Shown here: positions 28,466 to 37,439 of the stretch, one piece after another | Numbering within the stretch: position 1 is the first letter of the stretch | Layout: each line of letters opens with the position of its first letter | Origin: an uncultured Aquimarina sp. | Lineage (GTDB): Bacteria; Bacteroidota; Bacteroidia; Flavobacteriales; Flavobacteriaceae | DNA: 64,000 nt | NCBI RefSeq assembly: GCF_947492965.1 | Contig: NZ_CANLOZ010000002.1 | Span: 682,001-746,000 of the forward strand | Reading direction: 5' to 3' | Translations under genes and position numbers: made by a program | The notes under the pieces: generated by a model | Seen by the model: the letters and a program-made list of their open reading frames with translations, nothing else | Database searches by the model: none | What the model was told of the DNA's origin: nothing

Positions 28466-28495
28466 CAAAATGTATTTCAGCTTAATTTTTTGCAA
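28466..28495 (-). promoter_or_regulatory. Probable his operon promoter
   Basis: Minus-strand TTG (28493-28495), 18-bp spacer and TACATTTTG (28466-28474), one base longer than the usual TAnnTTTG box. Transcription would begin near 28459, about 37 nt before the leader-peptide ATG. Less certain than the pyrR and rpsA promoters. Confidence 0.4.
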
Positions 28496-28586
28496 TTCAT
28501 CTTTTTTTGATGCATAAATCATTCTGCTTTAACAGATTAATTAAAACATTTCATAAATTTAAAAGAGTAATACTAATCATCAACCT

Positions 28587-29498
28587 ATGAGAAATTTAAT
28601 TTCCTTTTTAATTTTTATCCTATTTGCATTACTGGCCATGTGGTGGTACTATTCCTGCCCTATCTGTTTAGGAGATAGAGATAGTAATTCCACCATTGTC
28701 AAACAAATAGATCCTGAAGCAGAAGCCAAAGCAAAAAAAGCATACGAAGACAGTATTGCTTTAGCTAATGGATTATTTGCATTTGATATCGACAACAACG
28801 ATATCTTCAGGTATCCTGCCAATCTTCAAATTAACAATTCTAATCTCGATGTATTCATTCCCGAAAAACTAAAAGGTTTTGAATCTAAAATAGCTGATTA
28901 TATAGGACAACACCAAGATCAGGAATTAATTATATACGGTTATGAAACTTCTGCCGAAAAAGAAGCTGATAGCCTTACAGGTATTTCCAGAGCTAATTTT
29001 ATTAAGAATATTTTGATTGATGCAGGAATTAATGGTGATCGCCTTGTTTCTAAAGCAAAATTACAAGAATACTCTTATGATGAAAATGGAAAATATAATG
29101 GTGGAATTCTTTTAAACTTCCATACACTAGATACATCTAGATTAGAAGAAGTAGAAAAAGGTATTGCCAATAAAACATTGTATTCAGATTTTGGGTCAAA
29201 AGAATTCAAACCGGATGCAACCCTTGCCAATTATGCGCTCGAGTTAAAAAGTTATCTTACCAAATACCCAGCTAAAAAAGTGTTGATCACTGGACATACA
29301 GACGATATTGGTGATAACAAATCCAATCAGTACTTTGGGTTAAAAAGAGCTGAAAATGTAAAAAAGTACTTCATCTCTCAAGGGATCTCTGCAGAAAAGC
29401 TTTCTTCAAAATCCAAAGGAGAAACAGACCCTATCGTTCCTAATGATAGCGAAGAAAACAGAGCAAAAAATAGAAGAATAGAAATAACTGTAAACTAA
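28587..29498 (+). CDS. OmpA-family protein with N-terminal membrane anchor
   Basis: A 303-residue envelope protein. Residues 5-20 are one hydrophobic segment; the following YYSC could be a lipobox, so it is either a lipoprotein or anchored by a helix. Residues about 50-190 form a first OmpA-like half lacking the full motif, and residues about 195-303 a complete OmpA C-terminal domain with TGHTDDIGDNKSN, LKRAENVKKYF and ENRAKNRRIEITV. It likely binds peptidoglycan. The next gene follows 15 bp later on the same strand. Confidence 0.88.
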   Translation: MRNLISFLIFILFALLAMWWYYSCPICLGDRDSNSTIVKQIDPEAEAKAKKAYEDSIALANGLFAFDIDNNDIFRYPANLQINNSNLDVFIPEKLKGFESKIADYIGQHQDQELIIYGYETSAEKEADSLTGISRANFIKNILIDAGINGDRLVSKAKLQEYSYDENGKYNGGILLNFHTLDTSRLEEVEKGIANKTLYSDFGSKEFKPDATLANYALELKSYLTKYPAKKVLITGHTDDIGDNKSNQYFGLKRAENVKKYFISQGISAEKLSSKSKGETDPIVPNDSEENRAKNRRIEITVN

Positions 29499-29513
29499 AT
29501 ACCAACGATAACA

Positions 29514-30026
29514 ATGTTAGATTTTTTAAACGAAGCAAACTGGTGGTGCCTATTACTATTATTATTAATCGCTTTCCTTTTAGGATGGTTATTATCTAGG
29601 TGGTCACTTAAAAATAAATACCAAGCAGAATTAGATAAATGTCTAAAGGAAAAGGAAAAACTTAGAAATGGAAGTTATAAAAAAGCTAATACTACATTCT
29701 CTCAACCAATTCCTGTAGAAGCGCCTAAAGCAATTGAAACAACAGATATAAAAGTTGAAACGGAAGCTGTTGAAAAACCAAAATTAAATTTTGAAAGTTT
29801 CGGTAAAGCTGATGAAACTCAAAAAGATGATCTGAAAAGAATAAGTGGAGTTGGTCCTTTTATAGAGAAAAAACTAAATAGTATTGGAATATTTACTTTT
29901 GATCAAATCAGTAGGTTTACCAAAGAAGATATCGAAACAGTTACCGAACTGATTCAATTCTTCCCAGGTCGAATAGAACGGGATAATTGGACCGATCAAG
30001 CAGAAAAACTAAAAAATCAGAAGTAA
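29514..30026 (+). CDS. Membrane-anchored protein with helix-hairpin-helix-like C-terminal domain
   Basis: A 170-residue protein with one N-terminal membrane helix (about 10-28, WWCLLLLLLIAFLLGWLL), a charged coiled segment (KYQAELDKCLKEKEKL), a Pro/Glu-rich linker, and a C-terminal domain of about 60 residues beginning LKRISGVGPFIEKKLNSIGI. The last part resembles the helix-hairpin-helix-like domain (DUF4332-type or NADH-dehydrogenase-associated) found attached to many membrane proteins. It is probably cotranscribed with the OmpA gene and is followed by a strong terminator. Function unknown. Confidence 0.78.
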   Translation: MLDFLNEANWWCLLLLLLIAFLLGWLLSRWSLKNKYQAELDKCLKEKEKLRNGSYKKANTTFSQPIPVEAPKAIETTDIKVETEAVEKPKLNFESFGKADETQKDDLKRISGVGPFIEKKLNSIGIFTFDQISRFTKEDIETVTELIQFFPGRIERDNWTDQAEKLKNQK

Positions 30027-30050
30027 TATAAATTACCTCTAATCAATATT

Positions 30051-30087
30051 TGCCTTTAAGCGGTGAACGCTTAAAGGCATTTTTTTT
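30051..30087 (+). terminator. Rho-independent terminator
   Basis: TGCCTTTAAGCG and CGCTTAAAGGCA form a perfect 12-bp stem (30051-30062, 30068-30079) with loop GTGAA, followed by eight T. It ends the OmpA/HhH-like two-gene unit. Confidence 0.9.
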
Positions 30088-30145
30088 GAAATAAAGAATA
30101 ATAAAAAAGTGTTAGATTTACGTGATCTAATTAACTCTCTATTAT

Positions 30146-31918
30146 ATGTCATTATCTACCTTAGATTGGATTATCATTATTTCATTTTTTATTGTTTTTG
30201 CTATCATTGGTATTGCTGTTTCCAAAAAATCAGGTAAAAGTGCTAGCGAATTTTTCTTATCCGGACGTAACATGCCTTGGTGGTTATTAGGTATTTCTAT
30301 GGTAGCTACCACATTTTCTGCGGATACTCCAAATTTGGTAACTGACATTGTTAGACAAAATGGAATTTCAGGAAACTGGGTTTGGTGGGCATTTTTACTT
30401 ACTGGAATGCTAACTGTATTCGTATATGCTAAATTATGGAGAAGATCAGAAGTGCTAACCGATTTGGAATTTTACGAAATTAGATATAGCGGAAAAGCTG
30501 CCGCCTTTCTAAGAGGTTTTAGAGCTATTTATCTGGGTGTCTTTTTTAATATTATGATCATGGCATCTGTGTGTCTCGCAGCTATAAAAATTGGTGGTAT
30601 TTTATTTGGACTAGCGCCTTGGGAATGTGTATTATATGCTTCAATCATTACTGTAATTTACAGTGCATTAGGAGGGCTAAGAGGTGTGATTTTTACAGAT
30701 TTTCTTCAGTTTATTGTGGCAATGATAGGATCAATTGCAGCAGCTTATTATCTTATTAACCTTCCTGAAGTTGGAGGATTATCTAATTTGTTAGCACATG
30801 AAAATGTCAGTCCTCAGCTTAATTTTTTACCCGATTTTAATGACTCCAATTCTCTTATAACGCTATTGATAATACCATTAGCTGTCCAATGGTGGAGCGT
30901 TTGGTATCCTGGTGCAGAACCCGGTGGTGGTGGCTATATAGCGCAAAGAATGCTCTCTGCCAAGGATGAGAAAAATGCTGTCGGTGCTACCCTGCTATTT
31001 AATATTGCACACTATGCTTTACGTCCATGGCCTTGGATCCTAATTGCTTTAATTTCATTAGTGATTTTTCCAGAATTAAATTCTATACAACAAGCTTTTC
31101 CTAATGTAGACTCTGGAATCATTGGACACGACCTTGCATATCCAGCAATGCTAACCAAATTACCAGCTGGTTTATTAGGGCTAGTTGTAGCTTCGTTAAT
31201 TGCTGCTTTTATGAGTACTATTTCCACCCATCTTAACTGGGGATCTTCATATATCGCTATTGATTTTTACAAACGCTTTATGAACCCCAATGCCAGTGAA
31301 AAAAAACTAGTTAATGTTGGACGTATAAGTACCATAGGCCTTATGTTATTTGCAGCATTAATTGCATTGGCTCTAGAAAGCGCATTAAGTACTTTTAAAA
31401 TACTATTGCAAATTGGCGCGGGAACAGGCTTAATTTTTATTCTAAGATGGTTTTGGTGGCGTATAAATGCCTATAGCGAAATAACTGGGATGATTGTTTC
31501 ATTTATTATTGCACTTTGGTTTGAATTTATCCATGAGCATATATTTGGTTCTCGTTTAGAAGGATATCAAGAATTAGTAATCGGAGTAATTTTAACAACA
31601 ATAAGTTGGGTAGCCGCTACTTTACTAACCAAACCCACTAAAAATGAAACACTGATTAAATTTTATAATAAAGTAAAACCTTTCGGTAATGGATGGAATG
31701 GTTTTAAACAAAAAGTAAGAAAAGATAATATTGGGTTAGATGATAGTTCGGATAAATTTACAATTGATCTAGCCTCTATGTTATTAGGTGTATTGCTTGT
31801 ATATTGCTCGCTATTTGGCACTGGATATCTTATTTATGGTAATCTCATAGGTGCCCTGATATTATTTACTATTACAGCTGTAGCAGTAATTGTTCTTTTA
31901 AAAATAAGAAGGAAATGA
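30146..31918 (+). CDS. Sodium:solute symporter family transporter
   Basis: A 590-residue integral membrane protein of the SSS family with about 13-14 hydrophobic helices. Characteristic features are the N-terminal SLSTLDWIIIISFFIVFAI, the GRNMPWWLLGISMVATTFSA segment of helix 2 and the SLIAAFMSTISTHLNWGSSY segment of the sodium-site helix. Members import sugars, amino acids, vitamins or anions with Na+; the substrate here cannot be read from sequence, and no catabolic enzyme is adjacent. Its stop directly abuts the convergent gene at 31919, with no room for a terminator. Confidence 0.93.
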   Translation: MSLSTLDWIIIISFFIVFAIIGIAVSKKSGKSASEFFLSGRNMPWWLLGISMVATTFSADTPNLVTDIVRQNGISGNWVWWAFLLTGMLTVFVYAKLWRRSEVLTDLEFYEIRYSGKAAAFLRGFRAIYLGVFFNIMIMASVCLAAIKIGGILFGLAPWECVLYASIITVIYSALGGLRGVIFTDFLQFIVAMIGSIAAAYYLINLPEVGGLSNLLAHENVSPQLNFLPDFNDSNSLITLLIIPLAVQWWSVWYPGAEPGGGGYIAQRMLSAKDEKNAVGATLLFNIAHYALRPWPWILIALISLVIFPELNSIQQAFPNVDSGIIGHDLAYPAMLTKLPAGLLGLVVASLIAAFMSTISTHLNWGSSYIAIDFYKRFMNPNASEKKLVNVGRISTIGLMLFAALIALALESALSTFKILLQIGAGTGLIFILRWFWWRINAYSEITGMIVSFIIALWFEFIHEHIFGSRLEGYQELVIGVILTTISWVAATLLTKPTKNETLIKFYNKVKPFGNGWNGFKQKVRKDNIGLDDSSDKFTIDLASMLLGVLLVYCSLFGTGYLIYGNLIGALILFTITAVAVIVLLKIRRK

Positions 31919-32545
31919 TTATCGTTCTAAATAATAAAGTGCTTCCACATATTTATTAGAAGACTCTTCTGCGTCTTTTTTAGACGTGATTTCTTTTACT
32001 ACACCCGCTATTTTCATTTGTCTTTCTGGAAGTTTCTTGAATTCTTTAGAATGCGCAATGATACAACTTGTAGAGGAATTGATATCTGATATTTCATAAA
32101 CATTGTAGGTATCTATGATAGTAATCATACTAAAAGTTGTTACTTTTCCAGCTACAATGGGAACCATTATAAAACCATTAAAATTTGATTTGGAAGCAAT
32201 CTTTTTGGGTATTCCCGTGATGATCACATTTGATGATAACTCGATCGACTCCATCTCCTTAGCATCTATAACTTCCCTGGTTTTATGTGAATTATAAATC
32301 AATTGTAATTCATCTGACAAATACGATATTACTCTGTTTCTATCAGAAACTTCTAATTTAGAAGTCGCTACATCCAGAAATAAAATCATTTTTTGTTTAT
32401 CATTAAACAAGCCAGAAACCTTACCCAATTCGGCAGTAGAGATCACACCATCCTCTGCTTTCGTTAGTATATTGTAAAATCTTCCTCCGTTATCTAAGGA
32501 TTTAATTGCTTCTTCAAAATTATCAAATGGAACTATCTTTCTCAT
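31919..32545 (-). CDS. Protein of unknown function (208 aa)
   Basis: A soluble-looking 208-residue protein without signal peptide or membrane helix. It has mixed alpha/beta character, with EDGVISTAELGKVSGLFNDKQKMILFLDVA in the first third (longer segments not shown) and a Lys/Glu-rich C-terminal tail. I do not recognise a family. It begins 12 bp after the stop of a small membrane-protein ORF, so the two probably form an operon, and its stop abuts the symporter stop. Confidence 0.65.
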   Translation of the reverse strand: MRKIVPFDNFEEAIKSLDNGGRFYNILTKAEDGVISTAELGKVSGLFNDKQKMILFLDVATSKLEVSDRNRVISYLSDELQLIYNSHKTREVIDAKEMESIELSSNVIITGIPKKIASKSNFNGFIMVPIVAGKVTTFSMITIIDTYNVYEISDINSSTSCIIAHSKEFKKLPERQMKIAGVVKEITSKKDAEESSNKYVEALYYLER

Positions 32546-32557
32546 TAAATCAACAAA

Positions 32558-32737
32558 TTACAGATGAAGAAAGTTATATAACAACTTTCCAATAAATTCT
32601 CCAAAACAGTATAGCAAACCTACAACTATTAAAGACACATATAAAAACGTAAACAATCGTTTCTTTTTGCCATTCTTTTCATTTTCTAAAGAAAGAAAAC
32701 CAGCAAAACTCAATAAAGCAAAAAACATATAGTTCAT
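32558..32737 (-). CDS. Small two-helix membrane protein (59 aa)
   Basis: A short ORF starting at ATG 32737 (second in-frame ATG at 32728) and ending at TAA 32560-32558. It has a hydrophobic N-terminal helix (MFFALLSFAGFLSL), a basic loop (ENEKNGKKKR) and a second helix (LFTFLYVSLIVVGLLYCFG). This hydrophobic-basic-hydrophobic layout and the 12-bp spacing to the following gene support a real small membrane protein. By the positive-inside rule the loop should face the cytosol. No known family recognised. Confidence 0.6.
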   Translation of the reverse strand: MNYMFFALLSFAGFLSLENEKNGKKKRLFTFLYVSLIVVGLLYCFGEFIGKLLYNFLHL

Positions 32738-32794
32738 AGTATAATCTTGTTTTATTTATAAGTATCTAAATGATCCAAAATGTTACAAAATTAA

Positions 32795-32828
32795 AAACCC
32801 ATCTTACACTTAGTTGAAAGATGGGTTT
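32795..32828 (-). terminator. Rho-independent terminator of the SPFH gene
   Basis: AAACCCATCTT (32795-32805) and AAGATGGGTTT (32818-32828) form an 11-bp stem; on the minus strand it is followed by a T-run. It lies 43 bp after the SPFH stop. Confidence 0.82.
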
Positions 32829-32871
32829 AAAAAGTTTGCAGTTACCTAACCGCAATAAATTCTGTTATGTT

Positions 32872-33687
32872 TTACTGGTTTCCAAGAATTAAAGGCATAC
32901 CATCCTTCCCAGATCCTACTACAACAACTTTCGCATTAGGAGATTTTGCTAATTGTAATGTAGCTTCGATTCCTTTTTCCTTTAGAATTTTATCTGTTAA
33001 AGAAGCACTAAGAATCTGGTTGGCTACAGCTTTACCTTCTGCATCAATCTTTTGTCTCTCCGCCTCTTTTTTAGCTTTCTCTAATCTAAACTCATACTCC
33101 AACGCTTCTTGCTCTTGCTTTAACTTTCTTTCTATCGCTTCTTTAATTGTCGGAGGTAAAGTAACATCACGTACTAAAACTTCATTTAACTGAATATACT
33201 GATCTCCAACAATCTTTTTAGTTTCTTCGAAAATTTCTTTTTGAATCGCATCTCTTTTACTAGAGTACAACTGTTCTGGTGTGTATCTACCTACTACACT
33301 ACGTGCTGCAGAACGAATTGTTGGAAGTAATACTCGCTGTACATATTCCTCTCCTTTCTGCTGATGCAACAAACCTAGTTTCCCATAATCTGGTTGAAAC
33401 CAAGCAGAAGCATCTAATTTAATCTCTAGACCATTAGAAGATAATACTTGCATTTTTTCAAATACTTCTTGTTGTCTAACTTCATATACTATTACTTTAT
33501 TCCATGGCGCTACTAGATGAAATCCCTCTCCTAATGGTGGTGCATCCGTTACTACTCCGCCTCCAAATGTTTTATAAAGAACTCCAGCTTCTCCAGATCC
33601 GATAGTAACTGTTGACTTCGACACAAACACAATAGTTAATACAATGATGATTAGAATAGGTAATCCTATTTTAGGTAATTTTTCCAT
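32872..33687 (-). CDS. SPFH/prohibitin-family membrane protein
   Basis: A 271-residue protein with one N-terminal membrane helix (about 8-24), an SPFH/band-7 domain (about 27-190, with LGEGFHLVAPWNKVIVYEV) and a charged coiled coil (about 185-235, KLKQEQEALEYEFRLEKAKK). This is the prohibitin layout; such proteins form large membrane-associated rings that scaffold or protect membrane proteins. It follows the VWA-like gene by 24 bp and is probably cotranscribed with it. Confidence 0.9.
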   Translation of the reverse strand: MEKLPKIGLPILIIIVLTIVFVSKSTVTIGSGEAGVLYKTFGGGVVTDAPPLGEGFHLVAPWNKVIVYEVRQQEVFEKMQVLSSNGLEIKLDASAWFQPDYGKLGLLHQQKGEEYVQRVLLPTIRSAARSVVGRYTPEQLYSSKRDAIQKEIFEETKKIVGDQYIQLNEVLVRDVTLPPTIKEAIERKLKQEQEALEYEFRLEKAKKEAERQKIDAEGKAVANQILSASLTDKILKEKGIEATLQLAKSPNAKVVVVGSGKDGMPLILGNQ

Positions 33688-33711
33688 GATAATTTTTTAG
33701 TTTTTTAATAA

Positions 33712-35742
33712 TTAAATAAGCCCATTATATTTTCTCATAAACCACTCGATACTTAATAGCGCTATGAGTATTGCTAAGAGATATTTCCAATCTATTAAAG
33801 ATACGATATTTTCCTTGCTCTTCTGAACCGCTTTGTACCTTTCATCTGCCATAAGATTTTGTATCAAAATATCATCTTGATTCATAAAATAAGCCTTTCC
33901 GTTCGTATTAGTCGCTACTTCAGTAAGTTTTGTTACATCTGCATTTAATAATTGTTGTTCGACATTATAATCCAAAATACTAAAACTCCCCGAACGGCTT
34001 ATATTTTCTCCAATTACCGAAACCGTATAATCATAATTCCCGGAAGACAAACTACTTAAATCAACTTCATATGAATTATTCTTTAATAACATAGGAATTG
34101 TTTGCGATTGCTCTGTATCTTTGTTTTTTAGACTGATACTAAGATTTCCTCTATTGTCAAATTCATAGTTCTTGGTAAAATATTCCGCCTTTATTTTTAT
34201 ACTGGAATTTCCATAATAAAAAGATTCTGCAATCGTATTAAGTCTACTTTTTTTCTTGTTAGAAGCAAGATATTGAATTAGTTTACCCAAGAATTCATCA
34301 AAAGTTTCAAAACTCTTTGTATCCAAATAAGATTGTGCTCTCCATCTCCAAATACCTTCTCCAAACAAAACCGCTTCTCTGGTACCATTATCTTCTACAG
34401 TTGCTAGTAAGGGTTCTTCGGTACTGATATTACTTATATTTCTATGAAGTACCACATCATAAGAAGAATTCATGGCAATCTCTCCAAATGTTCCTATTAA
34501 TGGTGGATAACCACCGAAACCAATATCATCTAATAAAAAAGTTCCGTAATTATTATTGAATCTTGGAAGATAATACTCTGTTTGCCTTGTAATTTCCTGC
34601 TTGTATAAATTTTGAGCTTTGTTTAAAAACACCCAATCTGTTTTAGAGCCAGTAATAGTAAAGTGATTTTTCTTAGCATCTGTAATCTTCTTATAAACAC
34701 TGCTAAATCTTGTATTAGGTTGATATAAGATTATTAACTGATAATCTTCTATATCTCGAACTTCTGCTGGCTTAAGGATCGTGATACTTCTTCTCTCGTT
34801 ACTTTCTACACTCTTTTTTATAGCTCCAAGATCTGGATGCGTCATATCACTAACCAAAAGAATATTCGTTTTTTGATCAATTACCTCTACTGCAAAATCT
34901 TTGTTATTATTAACAACATTCTTTTCATTTTCTAACGGCACTAATCTAGCGGTATATTGCAAAACTCCAGCTTTAGAAGCTCCTAACGTTAAATTTATAA
35001 TTTCCGAATTATTATCTTTAGAAAAAGAAACTGGCTGAGAATAAATTGTATTCTGACCTGATTTTATTTCAAATTTTGTTGATACATCATCTATGCCTGA
35101 GTAAGTAAGAATCACTTCAACTGGGAATCTATTCTTCAAATAAGAATATCGATTTACGTTTAATTGTTGAATTTTAGTATCTACAACTTTTGCTGTATCT
35201 CCAACAATTACTGGAAAAACCTGTTGTTTATACGTTTTACTACTGAATTGGTAGTCTGCCCCATATGTTTGATTACCATCGGTCACCAAAACTGTTGGTG
35301 CATTGGAGTTTTTATAAATCTGATCTAAATTTCCAAGAGCATTCGAAATATTTGTTTGTTTTTTATCGAAATTCAAATTCAATGTATCTTCTAAACGATC
35401 TGAAAAAGTATAATACTTTACATTAAACCTATCTTGAAGTTCTTCCGAATTTTGAAATTTATCAACAAGTTCAATAACCGGTTTATTTTGACTCAAATGT
35501 TTTATAGAGGATGAATTATCTACCGCAATGATCAAAGAAGGTTTTTCGATATAGCTCGATTTTTTGCGAAACGTAGGGTTGATTAATAAAATCAACAGTG
35601 TAAACACACTCAAAAAACGTAATAAAGCAAAAAACAGATGCTTTTTTGTTCTGTTTTTTGCTTTATAAATATACTGAAATATAGAAATAATTAGTGCAAT
35701 TATTCCTGCTGCGATAATCAATCCTATATTATGTATCTGCAT
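33712..35742 (-). CDS. Membrane protein with VWA-like domain (BatA-like/IgA-like ectodomain)
   Basis: A 676-residue membrane protein. Two N-terminal helices (about 5-25 and 38-58) precede a periplasmic or extracytosolic domain starting with SLIIAVDNSSSI, which contains the DxSxS metal-site pattern of von Willebrand factor A domains, then TVLVTDGNQTYGADY. A long beta-rich region follows, and a last helix (about 653-671) ends the protein. Similar Bacteroidota proteins are annotated as VWA domain-containing. It sits between fabG (about 100 bp upstream) and the SPFH gene. Function unknown. Confidence 0.78.
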   Translation of the reverse strand: MQIHNIGLIIAAGIIALIISIFQYIYKAKNRTKKHLFFALLRFLSVFTLLILLINPTFRKKSSYIEKPSLIIAVDNSSSIKHLSQNKPVIELVDKFQNSEELQDRFNVKYYTFSDRLEDTLNLNFDKKQTNISNALGNLDQIYKNSNAPTVLVTDGNQTYGADYQFSSKTYKQQVFPVIVGDTAKVVDTKIQQLNVNRYSYLKNRFPVEVILTYSGIDDVSTKFEIKSGQNTIYSQPVSFSKDNNSEIINLTLGASKAGVLQYTARLVPLENEKNVVNNNKDFAVEVIDQKTNILLVSDMTHPDLGAIKKSVESNERRSITILKPAEVRDIEDYQLIILYQPNTRFSSVYKKITDAKKNHFTITGSKTDWVFLNKAQNLYKQEITRQTEYYLPRFNNNYGTFLLDDIGFGGYPPLIGTFGEIAMNSSYDVVLHRNISNISTEEPLLATVEDNGTREAVLFGEGIWRWRAQSYLDTKSFETFDEFLGKLIQYLASNKKKSRLNTIAESFYYGNSSIKIKAEYFTKNYEFDNRGNLSISLKNKDTEQSQTIPMLLKNNSYEVDLSSLSSGNYDYTVSVIGENISRSGSFSILDYNVEQQLLNADVTKLTEVATNTNGKAYFMNQDDILIQNLMADERYKAVQKSKENIVSLIDWKYLLAILIALLSIEWFMRKYNGLI

Positions 35743-35843
35743 TCTTTTTTGTTACAATCTTAAAATTTAAGATTTCATATTTCAAAACGAAAATTAATCA
35801 GATTTAATTTAAAAGATCTTAAACTTATTAAAAAACTGAAGAT

Positions 35844-36590
35844 TTAGGTTAACATACCACCATCTACATTTAGTACTTGACCTGTAACATATGCACTTAA
35901 ATCACTAGCTAAAAATAGACAAGCATTTGCAATATCTTCTGGAGAGCCACCTCTTTTTAGTGGGATTGCTTTTCTCCATTCATCTACCACCTTATCATCT
36001 AACTTTCCAGTCATTTCCGTTTCTATAAATCCAGGAGCAATTACATTACTTCTAATATTTCTAGATCCTAATTCTAACGCTACCGATTTCGAAAATCCAA
36101 TGATACCTGCCTTAGAAGCAGCATAATTAGCCTGACCTGCATTTCCTTTTACTCCAACCACAGAACTCATATTAATAATACTTCCTTTACGTTGTTTAAG
36201 CATTGTACGCTGAACCGCTTTGGTCATATTAAAAACACTTTTAAGATTTATTTCGATTACTTTATCGAAATCCTCCTCGCTCATCCTCATCAATAAGTTA
36301 TCCTTTGTAATCCCAGCATTATTAACTAACACATCAATACTTCCGAAGTTTTCTAATACATCTTTAACCAAACTTTCTGATTGTTCAAAACTTGCAGCAT
36401 TACTCTGATAAGCCTTTGCTTTAACTCCTAAATCGTTTAATTCTTTTTCTAATTCTGTTGCAGCATCTACCGAAGAACTAAATGTAAATGCAACGTTAGC
36501 ACCATTTTTTGCAAAAACCTGTGCAATTCCTTTGCCAATACCACGTGTAGCACCTGTGATAATAGCAGTTTTACCTTGTAAGAGATTCAT
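35844..36590 (-). CDS. fabG: 3-oxoacyl-[acyl-carrier-protein] reductase
   Basis: A 248-residue short-chain dehydrogenase of the FabG type, reducing 3-oxoacyl-ACP with NADPH in fatty-acid synthesis. It has the cofactor motif TGATRGIGKG, NNAG, the catalytic Ser in NMSSVVG and the Tyr-Lys pair in NYAASKAG, and ends VLNVDGGM like housekeeping FabG. It has a consensus promoter and may lead a unit with the VWA-like and SPFH genes. Confidence 0.95.
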   Translation of the reverse strand: MNLLQGKTAIITGATRGIGKGIAQVFAKNGANVAFTFSSSVDAATELEKELNDLGVKAKAYQSNAASFEQSESLVKDVLENFGSIDVLVNNAGITKDNLLMRMSEEDFDKVIEINLKSVFNMTKAVQRTMLKQRKGSIINMSSVVGVKGNAGQANYAASKAGIIGFSKSVALELGSRNIRSNVIAPGFIETEMTGKLDDKVVDEWRKAIPLKRGGSPEDIANACLFLASDLSAYVTGQVLNVDGGMLT

Positions 36591-36833
36591 TCGCTCTGTA
36601 ATATTTTTTTGGTATCACATATCATATCGCTATAATATGCCTGATTTGTGTGTTCAAATATAAGAATAACTCTCAGGCATACAATAATAAAAACATTGAT
36701 TTATATAGGGTTTTGAACATATAATATGATCTCTAAAACACATTAAAGCTCCAATACTTTACTTCATTCTGTTTAGAGCACTGAATATCTTGAGGTTAAT
36801 AAACTTCATTGTGCAGCTCCTGAAATAAAAATA
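36591..36833. other. Intergenic region upstream of fabG
   Basis: Apart from the fabG promoter I see no gene here. A 16-codon ORF at 36759-36809 (minus) is too short and isolated to support. Confidence 0.5.
36655..36684 (-). promoter_or_regulatory. Predicted fabG promoter, Bacteroidota type
   Basis: Minus-strand TTG (36682-36684), 19-bp spacer and TATATTTG (36655-36662) match the consensus exactly. Transcription would start near 36648, giving a leader of about 58 nt. Confidence 0.65.
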
Positions 36834-36866
36834 AAAAACCTTGATCTATGAAAGATCAAGGTTTTT
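36834..36866 (-). terminator. Rho-independent terminator
   Basis: AAAAACCTTGATC and GATCAAGGTTTTT form a perfect 13-bp stem with a 7-nt loop; both sides carry A/T runs. It lies 24 bp after the stop of the 110-residue unknown gene. Confidence 0.88.
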
Positions 36867-36889
36867 AAAAATTATATTTGAACTTATAA

Positions 36890-37222
36890 TCAATGATGTG
36901 CAACTGCTTCTGATCGATAAGAAGATAAATCCTTCTGAAACGTATTATAAGTTTTCATTACTCCAAAAATCTCATCTCCTACCTCTTTTGATAATCGACC
37001 AGCCTCTTTTAGTAAATCTGTGGTATTCATTAACGTTTGTGATAACTTGCGACCGTTATGATCCAATTCTAAATACTGTTGATGCATATCTGGAGTGCAT
37101 GGCTCGCAACGGTAAGAGTGTAAATCAGAAAGCATAGCAGAAAGCTCTTCTTTCATTCTGCTCAACCTAAGCGTATGCTTTTGTCGATTTGGAGAGAGTG
37201 TTAAAGTAATGTCATTTTCCAT
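36890..37222 (-). CDS. Small helical protein of unknown function (110 aa)
   Basis: A 110-residue soluble protein, almost wholly helical by eye, with heptad-like spacing of Leu and Met (LRLSRMKEELSAMLSDLH, LSQTLMNTTDLLKEAGRLSK) and one CEPC pair near residue 39-42. It has no signal peptide. I recognise no family. It is a single-gene unit with its own terminator, divergent from the Gfo/Idh/MocA gene. Confidence 0.65.
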   Translation of the reverse strand: MENDITLTLSPNRQKHTLRLSRMKEELSAMLSDLHSYRCEPCTPDMHQQYLELDHNGRKLSQTLMNTTDLLKEAGRLSKEVGDEIFGVMKTYNTFQKDLSSYRSEAVAHH

Positions 37223-37439
37223 AATGGTTTGGTTTTAAAAGTGAGTGTCTTAAATTTACCAATAAATATGAAAAGATCAAAGAAATCCAGCAGTATAGCT
37301 TTGTGTTTTATGTTTTTGTTAAACATTTAAACAAATTGTAGATAAATTATTACAAAATCTCTAAAAAACTACAAAAACAATAATTTATTCGAGGGAAAAT
37401 CCCCGTCATAAAATCATAACATCATCGAGTTAAAAGACA

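Noticed and set aside
36759..36809. A 16-codon ORF with an AGGAG upstream, minus strand
   Set aside because: Too short, not in an operon, and Shine-Dalgarno-like sequences have little value in this phylum.
37268..37330. A 20-codon hydrophobic ORF upstream of the Gfo/Idh/MocA gene
   Set aside because: Short, lies in a promoter region, and no supporting context.
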